The notes: generated from the sequence alone by a model not told the origin. DNA of 7,011 nucleotides from an uncultured bacterium (GCA_903821415.1 CAIJLF010000150.1:1-7011); one strand, 5' to 3'; shown: positions 1 to 5,343, counted from the stretch's first letter. Numbers and translations are program-made.

Positions 1-2
1 GG

Positions 3-43
3 GCCGAGCACGAGCAAAAAATCTAGCAAGATTTTATTGTGTG
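3..43. repeat. Intergenic repeat, copy 1 (partial at window edge)
   Basis: This 41-bp segment recurs at 772-812 with only two differences (C9/T778 and C27/T796). Its core is a hairpin: CAAAAAATCT pairs with AGATTTTATTG around a 4-nt AGCA loop, with one bulged A. One of the two differences falls in the loop, so the stem is preserved. The copy is cut by the window edge, so its full extent is unknown. It lies upstream of the PaaX-like gene. Confidence 0.75.
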
Positions 44-113
44 CATTTCGAGAAGAGCTATTTTATGATTTCAAAAATCTTAACCATTCCTAGTATACAC
101 TCACGCTTCGTTT

Positions 114-151
114 TTGACAAGCATTTAGCGGTCGCTAAATACTTGTATAAT
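114..151 (+). promoter_or_regulatory. Promoter region with 30-bp palindromic operator candidate
   Basis: TTGACA (114-119) matches the -35 consensus and TATAAT (146-151) matches the -10 consensus, but 26 bp separate them, too far for one ordinary sigma-70 promoter. TTGACA could instead pair with AATACT (138-143) at 18 bp, or TATAAT could act without a good -35. Between the boxes lies a near-perfect palindrome at 117-146: 14-bp arms, one mismatch, a 2-bp spacer, core ATTTAGCG-GT-CGCTAAAT. Its position suits an operator, possibly for the product of the gene that starts at 179. That link is inference. Confidence 0.55.
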
Positions 152-178
152 ATATTAAAAAGTTGTAATATAGTCAAT

Positions 179-724
179 ATGATAAAAAAGCCTTCAATTC
201 AAAAGGCAATTCTAAAAAACCTTTCAAAAAAAGGGGTTGTAGCTGTCGAATCAATTAAAAACGACGTTGAAAATAGCATTCTAAGCCACAGAGAGACTAG
301 CAATAAGACTGGATATGCCATTGCTCGATCTATCAAGAATCTCCTCTCAGACGGGCTTGTAGAGGCCTTCAACTCAGAACACAAGCAATATATACGCCTT
401 ACAAAAGAAGGAAAACATAAGTTAAATAATATAGCACTAGAATGTGAATCAAGTCTCGTCTCTACTACTTGGGATGGCAATTGGAGAATAATACTTCTAG
501 ATATTCCTGAAGAAAGAAAAAGTGAACGTGAAGCTCTACGCTACTTATTAAAAAAGGCTGGATTCGTATGTTTGAAAAATTCTGTCTGGATATCTATGTA
601 CCCTTTTGAACATCTCTTCACTAATATTAAAAAAGATTTAAATCTTTCAACTGAGCTTATAATTATCGTAACAGATAAGATAGATGAAGAAACAGAAAAA
701 GAATTCTTTAATCTTTGTAAGTAA
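179..724 (+). CDS. PaaX-like / Cas2-fold winged-helix protein
   Basis: A 181-residue protein. Residues about 8-80 look like a winged helix-turn-helix, with basic helices and an 'YIRLTKEGK' wing typical of such regulators. Residues 98-144 (starting WDGNWRIILLDIPEERK and ending in SVWISMYPFE) match the middle domain of PaaX-type repressors, which shares the ferredoxin fold of Cas2; Asp108 of 'LLDIPE' sits where Cas2 has its catalytic Asp. A role as DNA-binding regulator or nuclease is inferred from the family. The frame is open back to a GTG at 41, but that start would lie inside the upstream repeat and would translate through the promoter and palindrome, so ATG 179 is preferred. There is no Shine-Dalgarno motif. 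No CRISPR array or other cas gene is present, so this is not a CRISPR adaptation gene on context. The gene is convergent with grpE and flanked by direct repeats. Confidence 0.75.
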   Translation: MIKKPSIQKAILKNLSKKGVVAVESIKNDVENSILSHRETSNKTGYAIARSIKNLLSDGLVEAFNSEHKQYIRLTKEGKHKLNNIALECESSLVSTTWDGNWRIILLDIPEERKSEREALRYLLKKAGFVCLKNSVWISMYPFEHLFTNIKKDLNLSTELIIIVTDKIDEETEKEFFNLCK

Positions 725-735
725 TACGAAATAAT

Positions 736-830
736 AAATATTCTCGAGCGAACCCTTACGGAGGCTGTCGAGCCGAGTACGAGCAAAAAATCTAGTAAGA
801 TTTTATTGTGTGGTGAGTCCGAGAATATTT
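736..830. repeat. Composite palindromic intergenic repeat (contains copy 2)
   Basis: Outer arms AAATATTCTCG (736-746) and CGAGAATATTT (820-830) are perfect 11-bp inverted repeats. Inside, 772-812 is the second copy of the 41-bp repeat found at 3-43, with its own hairpin (784-793 against 798-808, loop AGTA). The part between them (747-780) is GC-rich compared with its surroundings. The element fills the 127-bp gap between two convergent genes, so it may also serve as a transcription barrier for both, but no clear U-run follows the inner stem. It looks like a dispersed intergenic repeat or MITE-like unit; whether it occurs elsewhere cannot be seen here. Confidence 0.65.
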
Positions 831-851
831 TTATGGAGTATTAATTTAAAA

Positions 852-1436
852 CTATTTGTTGTATTCGTAAATATTTACCCTAGCAGGACGGACTACTCTC
901 TCTCCTATTTTATATCCTACCTGAATTATACTTTCTATAGTATGATCTTGCTCTTCTTTTTCAGTTGGTAAAGCACTTATAGAATGATGTAGATTTGGAT
1001 CAAACTTTACTCCTACTTGATCAATTTTTTCTATCCCGGAATCAGACAGTCCAGTCATAAACTGAGAGTAAATATATTCTACCCCCATTCTCCAATTCGG
1101 ATCTACTTTTTCCCAAGATTCTTTATTTTGGAATGCCATATCAAAGCTATCTAAAGCTGGCACCAAATTACTAGCCATTTTCTCGCGAGCAATGATAGAT
1201 ATATTTTGACGAGTAGAATCTAATTCTTTTTGTAGATTCACATAGTCTGCCTTAGCCCTTTGCCAGCCAGTCAGATAGTCTTCTTTTTCCTTTCGGCAAA
1301 CCTTCAACTCTTCACGTAATTTCTTGGTGATATCTTTAGTGGGTAAAGCCTCTCCATCTTCAGTAGAGTCTACAAAAGTAACATCTTCAAAATGTTCTTC
1401 GTTTTCTTGATTTTTTACTTCTTCATCATTATTCAT
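852..1436 (-). CDS. grpE: GrpE, nucleotide exchange factor of DnaK
   Basis: A 194-residue protein, the usual length for GrpE. The first 35 residues are acidic and probably disordered. Residues about 36-80 form the long coiled-coil dimer helix and include WQRAKADYVNLQKE, matching the family's RAxAExxNxxKR stretch. 'FDPNLHHSIS' (145-154) and 'VGYKIGERVVRPARVNI' (173-189) are the GrpE C-terminal beta-domain signature. The protein releases ADP from DnaK in the cytoplasmic Hsp70 cycle; dnaK and dnaJ are not in this window. A TTG five codons upstream (1451) is possible, but it overlaps the predicted -10 box, so ATG 1436 is preferred. The gene has its own promoter and is separated from rpsI by two terminators. 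It ends with TAG, convergent with the PaaX-like gene. Confidence 0.95.
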   Translation of the reverse strand: MNNDEEVKNQENEEHFEDVTFVDSTEDGEALPTKDITKKLREELKVCRKEKEDYLTGWQRAKADYVNLQKELDSTRQNISIIAREKMASNLVPALDSFDMAFQNKESWEKVDPNWRMGVEYIYSQFMTGLSDSGIEKIDQVGVKFDPNLHHSISALPTEKEEQDHTIESIIQVGYKIGERVVRPARVNIYEYNK

Positions 1437-1442
1437 AGTGCT

Positions 1443-1470
1443 AGTATACAAAAAATCAGACTTTTTTCAA
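1443..1470 (-). promoter_or_regulatory. grpE promoter, embedded in terminator hairpin
   Basis: On the minus strand, TTGAAA (1465-1470) and TATACT (1443-1448) are separated by 16 bp. Only six bases (AGCACT) lie between the -10 box and ATG 1436, so the transcript would start at or next to the start codon, giving a leaderless mRNA. The -35 box lies in the loop and 3' arm of the terminator hairpin at 1450-1483. Confidence 0.6.
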
Positions 1471-1483
1471 AGTCTGATTTTTT
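1450..1483 (-). terminator. Intrinsic terminator upstream of grpE
   Basis: A perfect 15-bp stem: AAAAAATCAGACTTT pairs with AAAGTCTGATTTTTT around a GAAA (GNRA) loop when read on the minus strand. It ends in six T, so it can terminate transcription arriving from the rpsI side. The A/T runs at both ends also make it work on the plus strand. It follows directly after the foldable segment at 1490-1620. Confidence 0.85.
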
Positions 1484-1489
1484 AAAATA

Positions 1490-1620
1490 TTAACGTTTAC
1501 TCCAATGAGGTCGCTTCCAGCTCTTTGGAAACCCATAGTTTTCCAACGGGATTACCCTGCCTTCCTTCACGGGGAAACCGGAGTTTCCCCGACCCCCTTC
1601 TCCTCACAATGAAGTAAACT
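1490..1620 (-). ncRNA. Candidate structured RNA element
   Basis: A GC-rich island in AT-rich DNA, between two terminators. As minus-strand RNA it folds as follows. A closing stem has 10 bp (1610-1619 with 1495-1504) plus 5 bp (1602-1606 with 1506-1510). Hairpin GGGGAAAC-UCCG-GUUUCCCC (1571-1590) is a perfect 8-bp stem with a C(UNCG)G tetraloop, which is extra-stable only on this strand. Another hairpin has 7 bp with an 8-nt loop (1525-1546). A small GGG-UAAU-CCC hairpin lies between them. It does not match tmRNA, RNase P, SRP RNA or a riboswitch that I recognise. Its position before a terminator and grpE resembles a leader attenuator, but no convincing promoter is visible upstream, so it may depend on readthrough from rpsI or be a repeat element. 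Confidence 0.45.
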
Positions 1621-1648
1621 AAAAAAGACCTCTTTCGAGGTCTTTTTA
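1621..1648 (-). terminator. Intrinsic terminator of the ribosomal operon
   Basis: Starting one base after the rpsI stop codon, AAAAAGACCTC pairs with GAGGTCTTTTT (11 bp) around a GAAA tetraloop on the minus strand, then a further T. It marks the 3' end of the infA-to-rpsI transcripts. Confidence 0.9.
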
Positions 1649-2062
1649 TTAACGCTTACTCCACTGTGGGGATTTGCGAGCTTTCTTGAGTCCGAATTTC
1701 TTTCTTTCGACAACTCTAGGATCACGCTTGAGCATTTTAGCTTTCTTTAATCCTGAACGTAGTTCAGCATCATAGAGAACCAATGCACGTGAGATACCAT
1801 GACGAGTTGCTTCTGCTTGAGCATGTGAACCTCCACCTTTTGTAGTAACTACTACTTCAAACTTTTCGGCTGGTGTTGCTGTCTCAAATGCGCCTGTAAC
1901 TATCTTCTTTAATTCTGGAGTTGGGAAGTATTCAGTGAAATCTTTTCCATTGACTGTGTATGAAGTCTTTGAGGCTTTATACAAACGAACTACAGCTACT
2001 GCTGTCTTTCTACGTCCTATTGCTCTAAAATATTCTTTTGTTGATGTTTTCTTTTCTGCCAT
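1649..2062 (-). CDS. rpsI: 30S ribosomal protein S9
   Basis: A 137-residue protein, normal for bacterial S9. The N-terminal 'GRRKTAVAVVRLY' (16-28), the central signature GGGSHAQAEATRHGISRAL (76-94) and the basic tail with 'LKRDPRVVERKK' (111-122) ending in SPQWSKR are characteristic. The extreme C-terminal SKR reaches the P-site tRNA in the small subunit. It is the last gene of the operon, four bases after rplM, the usual L13-S9 pair, and has no Shine-Dalgarno motif, so translation is probably coupled to rplM. Its stop codon abuts the terminator. The 20 bp that include its last codons recur, with two changes, about 160 bp downstream. Confidence 0.97.
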   Translation of the reverse strand: MAEKKTSTKEYFRAIGRRKTAVAVVRLYKASKTSYTVNGKDFTEYFPTPELKKIVTGAFETATPAEKFEVVVTTKGGGSHAQAEATRHGISRALVLYDAELRSGLKKAKMLKRDPRVVERKKFGLKKARKSPQWSKR

Positions 2063-2066
2063 ATAA

Positions 2067-2417
2067 TTATTCTGTTATTGTTAAACGTTTCATCATTAAT
2101 GGTCGAAGTTTGTTTGAAGGAAGCATTCCGTATACTGCGAGCTCGTATAATCCTTTCCATCCTTTCTTATCTATAATCTTTTCATTTGTCTTAAGTTTGA
2201 ATCCTCCTGGCTGACCTGAATAAGTCTCATGTAGAGTCTCTTTCATCCTTCTCTCTGTCATCTTTGTCTTAGATGCATTCTTGATATAAACGCGAACATC
2301 AGCGACTTCATTTGCTGTATATTCTGGAGATGTCTTACCCATAAGAGCCTTAGCAGCTGCACTTGCAACACGGCCTAGTATCATATCAGTAGCATCGATT
2401 GTGTGTACTTTTGTCAT
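2067..2417 (-). CDS. rplM: 50S ribosomal protein L13 (short form)
   Basis: A 116-residue protein. 'HTIDATDMILGRVASAAAKALMGK' (5-28) corresponds to the conserved 'VVDATGKTLGRLA' start of L13, and AVYGMLPSNKLRPLMMKRL (94-112) is the family signature. L13 is about 142 residues in E. coli; this copy lacks roughly ten N-terminal residues and the C-terminal tail after the signature. Both ends are clean in the reading frame, so this is a compact protein and not a damaged gene. L13 binds 23S rRNA early in 50S assembly. It lies three bases after rplQ and four before rpsI, without Shine-Dalgarno motifs. Confidence 0.95.
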   Translation of the reverse strand: MTKVHTIDATDMILGRVASAAAKALMGKTSPEYTANEVADVRVYIKNASKTKMTERRMKETLHETYSGQPGGFKLKTNEKIIDKKGWKGLYELAVYGMLPSNKLRPLMMKRLTITE

Positions 2418-2420
2418 AAA

Positions 2421-2774
2421 TTATATAAATTCAATTACTGCCATTTTACTTGCATCTCCAGCACGATGTCCTAGCTTTGTGACTCGTGTGTAGCCTCCAG
2501 TACGACCTTTGTACTTTGGAGCAATGGTATCAATTAACTTTGTTGCTTCAGCTGTTAAATTATACAAACGTGATATAACAAGTCTCTTTGAGGCTAGTGT
2601 ACCGACATTTGCTTTAGTTACGAGCTTCTCTATTGCTGGACGAAGTTCCTTAGCTTTTGCTTCTGTTGTTTCTATTCTTTCGTGTGCGATAAGAGAAAGC
2701 ATAAGACCTTTCATTAAGGCATGTCTTTGATTCTTATTTCTTCCAAATTTTCTAACGTTATTACCGTGTCTCAT
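2421..2774 (-). CDS. rplQ: 50S ribosomal protein L17
   Basis: A 117-residue protein with the L17 start MRHGNNVRKFGRNKNQRHAL and the signature around residues 28-53, 'LIAHERIETTEAKAKELRP'. The C-terminal 'YTRVTKLGHRAGDASKMAVIEFI' fits the bacterial L17 end. L17 is a 50S subunit protein near the exit-tunnel rim. Its gene follows rpoA by 22 bases, the classical alpha-operon order. There is no Shine-Dalgarno motif, only AT-rich sequence before the ATG. Confidence 0.97.
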   Translation of the reverse strand: MRHGNNVRKFGRNKNQRHALMKGLMLSLIAHERIETTEAKAKELRPAIEKLVTKANVGTLASKRLVISRLYNLTAEATKLIDTIAPKYKGRTGGYTRVTKLGHRAGDASKMAVIEFI

Positions 2775-2796
2775 AAAATATTTTAATTATCTGATA

Positions 2797-3771
2797 TTAC
2801 TTAAGTGTTATGTTGTATTCTCCGAGAACTTTCTTGATCTCTTGTATACCTTTATCACCAATGCCATCGATTTCTAATAAATCTTCCTTTTTCTTTCTCG
2901 CTATTCCTCCAATAGTACGAATGTTCGCATCTGTTAGAGCATTAAGTGTGCGAGTTGAAAAGTTTAGAGTATCGATACGAGTCTTTAGAATATCAGTGAA
3001 TTCATTGCCTTCTCCTTTTTCTTCTTCTGTCTCCTTAGTTGACTTAACTTCTTCTTCAGGAATAACTTCTGACTTATTCTTAACAGTAAAACCTACAATT
3101 GACTGTAATTGTTCCACCATTATAACTATAGCTTTTTCTAGGGCTTCACGAGGTGAAAGAGTTCCATCTGTTTCTATTGTCATACGTAGACGATTATGGT
3201 TCGTCTTATCCCCTACGCGCATATTTTCTACTTCATATGCAACACGACGAATAGGAGTAAATATAGCATCTACAGAAATAGTACCTACATCATTTTTCTC
3301 TTTCTGGTGTACATCTTTTGATACAAAGCCTAAACCTTTTGTAACTGTCATTTCAATAGAAAGGTTTGCTTTAGAAGTAACCTCTGCTATATATAAATCT
3401 TTATTCAAAACTTCTACTTGACCACCTACCTCTATGTCTGCAGCAGTAACAAGCTTTGGTCCTTTAACTGAAAGTTTAACTGTTTGTGTCTCATCAGAGA
3501 ATAAACGAAAACGAACCTGCTTTAAATGAAGCAAGATAGTTATAACATCCTCTTTAACTCCGTCTAAAACAGAAAATTCATGATCTGCACCATCAATCTT
3601 CAATGATGTGATAGCAGAGCCGGCAAGAGAGGAGAGTATAATTCGACGTAGAGAATTACCTAGAGTATGTCCGTACCCAGGGTAAAGGCCGTCGATTTCA
3701 TAGACACCTTTTGTGTCTACTTCGGAAACGATAGATAACTTGGATGGCAATATGATATTTAAATCAGACAT
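2797..3771 (-). CDS. rpoA: DNA-directed RNA polymerase subunit alpha
   Basis: A 324-residue protein close to the 329 of E. coli. The N-terminal dimerisation and assembly domain contains PGYGHTLGNSLRRIILSSLA (31-50), the 'GFGHTLGNALRR' motif. An acidic linker (about 237-260, 'PEEEVKSTKETEEEKGEG') leads to the C-terminal helix-hairpin-helix domain (265-324). There Arg274 and Asn277 align with E. coli Arg265 and Asn268, which contact UP-element DNA, and 'DGIGDKGIQEIKKVL' aligns with 'PNLGKKSLTEIKDVL', keeping Gly, Lys and Glu. UP-element and activator contacts are therefore probably retained. The gene lies between rpsD and rplQ. A perfect palindrome eight bases before the ATG may control its translation. 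Confidence 0.98.
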   Translation of the reverse strand: MSDLNIILPSKLSIVSEVDTKGVYEIDGLYPGYGHTLGNSLRRIILSSLAGSAITSLKIDGADHEFSVLDGVKEDVITILLHLKQVRFRLFSDETQTVKLSVKGPKLVTAADIEVGGQVEVLNKDLYIAEVTSKANLSIEMTVTKGLGFVSKDVHQKEKNDVGTISVDAIFTPIRRVAYEVENMRVGDKTNHNRLRMTIETDGTLSPREALEKAIVIMVEQLQSIVGFTVKNKSEVIPEEEVKSTKETEEEKGEGNEFTDILKTRIDTLNFSTRTLNALTDANIRTIGGIARKKKEDLLEIDGIGDKGIQEIKKVLGEYNITLK

Positions 3772-3778
3772 ATGATAT

Positions 3779-3796
3779 TTGCGAATGCATTCGCAA
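3779..3796 (-). promoter_or_regulatory. Palindrome just upstream of rpoA start
   Basis: TTGCGAATGCATTCGCAA is a perfect 18-bp palindrome in the 62-bp rpsD-rpoA spacer, the longest spacer in the operon after the rpmJ leader. In RNA it can form a 7-bp stem with a TGCA loop ending seven bases before the rpoA ATG, where it could impede initiating ribosomes, or it could be a protein-binding site in DNA. No U-run follows, so it is not a terminator. The adjacent 3795-3809 is a second, purely A/T inverted repeat (AATAAAT-T-ATTTATT). Confidence 0.5.
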
Positions 3797-3833
3797 TAAA
3801 TTATTTATTAAAAATTAACCATACGACTCTCAA

Positions 3834-4442
3834 CTAACGACTATAAAATTCAAGCACTGTATTAAGATCAAGATAACCTTCTATATTTTTAGGCTTACCA
3901 ACAACTTTTCCTGATAATGTTTCAACGTTAAATGTTAACCAGTTAGGAGCTGTATATTCTTTCATTTTCTTAGCCATGTCTGCAAATAGTGGACTCTTCT
4001 TACTTCCTTCACGGACAGCGATGATATCTCCTACTTTTACACGTAGAGAAGCGACAGTAGTCTTCTTCCCATTAACTGTAAAGTGACCATGTGATGACAT
4101 CTGACGAGAAAGTCTTCGTGTGTGTGCAAGTCCGAGTCTGTAGGCTACATTGTCAAGTCTTGTTTCAAGTAATTCAAATAAAGCTTCAGTTGCAGGAATA
4201 CCTTTAGTAGAAACAGCCTCTTTGATGTAATTTGAAAATTGTTTTTCACTAATGTTATACATAAAGCGAACTTTTTGTTTTTCTACGAATTGAAGAGCAT
4301 AACCAGAAAGAGTTTTAGGCCTCTTATTCTTCATGTTCTTAGCATGACGTCCTTCAGACGCAACAAACTTAGCTGTTTGACATTTTTCAAACACACCTGG
4401 ACCTAATCTTCTACAAATTTTATATTTTTGAACTGTTTTCAT
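3834..4442 (-). CDS. rpsD: 30S ribosomal protein S4
   Basis: A 202-residue protein, typical of bacterial S4. The S4 RNA-binding domain begins near residue 92 with LETRLDNVAYRLGLAHTRRL and continues through 'SRQMSSHGHFTVNG' and 'LRVKVGDIIAV'. The C-terminal 'GYLDLNTVLEFYSR' corresponds to the family's 'I.E.YSR' end. Only two Cys (10 and 21) are in the N-terminal part, so the four-Cys zinc-binding form is absent. S4 nucleates 16S rRNA folding, and in some bacteria represses its own operon; a target for that cannot be assigned here. It sits between rpsK (36-base spacer) and rpoA and ends with TAG. Confidence 0.98.
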   Translation of the reverse strand: MKTVQKYKICRRLGPGVFEKCQTAKFVASEGRHAKNMKNKRPKTLSGYALQFVEKQKVRFMYNISEKQFSNYIKEAVSTKGIPATEALFELLETRLDNVAYRLGLAHTRRLSRQMSSHGHFTVNGKKTTVASLRVKVGDIIAVREGSKKSPLFADMAKKMKEYTAPNWLTFNVETLSGKVVGKPKNIEGYLDLNTVLEFYSR

Positions 4443-4478
4443 TCTATTCTTAATTCTTAATTAGTAATTCGTATTTAA

Positions 4479-4922
4479 TTAGACTCTACGTGGCTTCTTA
4501 GGCTTTGGACCGTTATGTGGCACTGGTGTTAAGTCTCTTACTCCAGATATCTCTATATCATATGCCATAAATGCTCGAATAGTTGGTTCGCGACCGCTAC
4601 CAACACCTTTTACTTTGACATCAACTTCTTTAATACCAAGTGCTTTAGCTTTCTCTCCGATAACTGATCCTGCTTTTGAAGCTGCAAATGGTGTTCCTTT
4701 CTTTGCTCCTTTGAAGCCTAGAGAACCTGCTGAAGTCCAGAATAATGTATTTCCTTCTTTGTCTGACAAAACTACCTTTGTATTGTTAAATGTAGCTTCT
4801 ACATGTAGAGTTCCTGCAACCACCTTTTTCTTTGGAACTTTTGCACCAGCTTTTGGAACTGTAGCTTCTTCTGCTACTTTATTACTCTCTTCTTCTTTAG
4901 TTATAATTTTTATCTTTCCCAT
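4479..4922 (-). CDS. rpsK: 30S ribosomal protein S11 with N-terminal extension
   Basis: A 147-residue protein. The conserved S11 body starts near residue 36 (AGTLHVEATFNNTKVVLSD) and ends with 'VKGVGSGREPTIRAFMAYDI' and 'GVRDLTPVPHNGPKPKKPRRV', the S11 signature and tail. S11 lines the mRNA exit channel of the small-subunit platform. The first 35 residues are an extra Lys/Glu/Ala-rich, probably disordered extension, longer than the roughly 129-residue E. coli protein. No ATG lies nearer the conserved body, so the long form seems real. It follows rpsM by 33 bases, where the spacer contains a small GTGATTA tandem repeat. No Shine-Dalgarno motif is visible. Confidence 0.96.
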   Translation of the reverse strand: MGKIKIITKEEESNKVAEEATVPKAGAKVPKKKVVAGTLHVEATFNNTKVVLSDKEGNTLFWTSAGSLGFKGAKKGTPFAASKAGSVIGEKAKALGIKEVDVKVKGVGSGREPTIRAFMAYDIEISGVRDLTPVPHNGPKPKKPRRV

Positions 4923-4955
4923 ATTGATTAGTTTATAGTATCTAGTGATTAGTGA

Positions 4956-5336
4956 TTAGGTTTTAGATTCTTTTCGGCGACCAGATGCCATTGTCTTACG
5001 TACGTTACCTCTGATAGTTCTAGAATTAGTTTTAGTTCTTTGTCCGTTTACTGGGAGGCGTCGCATATGTCTTATACCTCTGTATGACTTAATATCTTTT
5101 AATCTTTTTATGTTTGAAGATATCTCACGCTTTAGGGATCCTTCTATAGACATTGTCTCTATTACTTTTCTGATAGCATTTTCCTGATCTACTGTTAGAG
5201 TATCTGCTTTTACGATAGGATCTATGCCTACTTCTTTTAGAATCTTACGAGCTCGGGATATACCTATCCCGTAAAGGGCGGTAAGTCCGACATCTAAATG
5301 TTTATTATTAGGTATTGTTATTCCAAGGATTCTCAT
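4956..5336 (-). CDS. rpsM: 30S ribosomal protein S13
   Basis: A 126-residue protein from ATG 5336. MRILGITIPNNKHLDVGLTA is the normal S13 N-terminus, so the in-frame upstream start at 5384, which would overlap rpmJ, is rejected. The helix-two-turn-helix 'LYGIGISRARKIL' (21-33) and SYRGIRHMRRLPVNGQRTKT (84-103) are family signatures, followed by the basic C-terminal tail that contacts tRNA. S13 sits in the 30S head and bridges to the 50S subunit. It is the first gene of the S13-S11-S4-alpha-L17 set and follows rpmJ by seven bases. Confidence 0.98.
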   Translation of the reverse strand: MRILGITIPNNKHLDVGLTALYGIGISRARKILKEVGIDPIVKADTLTVDQENAIRKVIETMSIEGSLKREISSNIKRLKDIKSYRGIRHMRRLPVNGQRTKTNSRTIRGNVRKTMASGRRKESKT

Positions 5337-5343
5337 ATATAAA

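Noticed and set aside
41..178. N-terminal extension of the PaaX-like protein from GTG 41
   Set aside because: It would start inside the repeat and be translated through the promoter boxes and palindrome, and it adds residues not expected for the family. ATG 179 fits better.
179..724. A CRISPR-Cas adaptation locus based on the Cas2-like fold
   Set aside because: There is no repeat-spacer array, no cas1 or other cas gene, and the protein carries an N-terminal winged helix as in PaaX-type regulators.
784..808. Intrinsic terminator for grpE or the PaaX-like gene
   Set aside because: The inner stem is almost all A/T and no U-run follows it on either strand, so it is listed as part of a repeat only.
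1437..1451. TTG start for GrpE at 1451
   Set aside because: The codons overlap the TATACT -10 box, and ATG 1436 lies at the predicted transcription start.
1490..1620. SRP RNA, because of a GAAGGAAGGCAG stretch
   Set aside because: The conserved SRP apical loop context (GGUC...GGAAGGAAGCAGCC with its internal loop) is absent and the hairpins do not form the long SRP rod.
2509..2730. Open frames on the opposite strand of rplQ, rpoA and rpsK (also 2810-3421 and 4615-4938)
   Set aside because: They lie wholly antisense to well-recognised conserved genes and show no protein-family resemblance.
4923..4955. Promoter before rpsK
   Set aside because: A TATAAA-like box is present, but there is no -35 partner at a sensible distance. 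The spacer has only a short GTGATTA tandem repeat.
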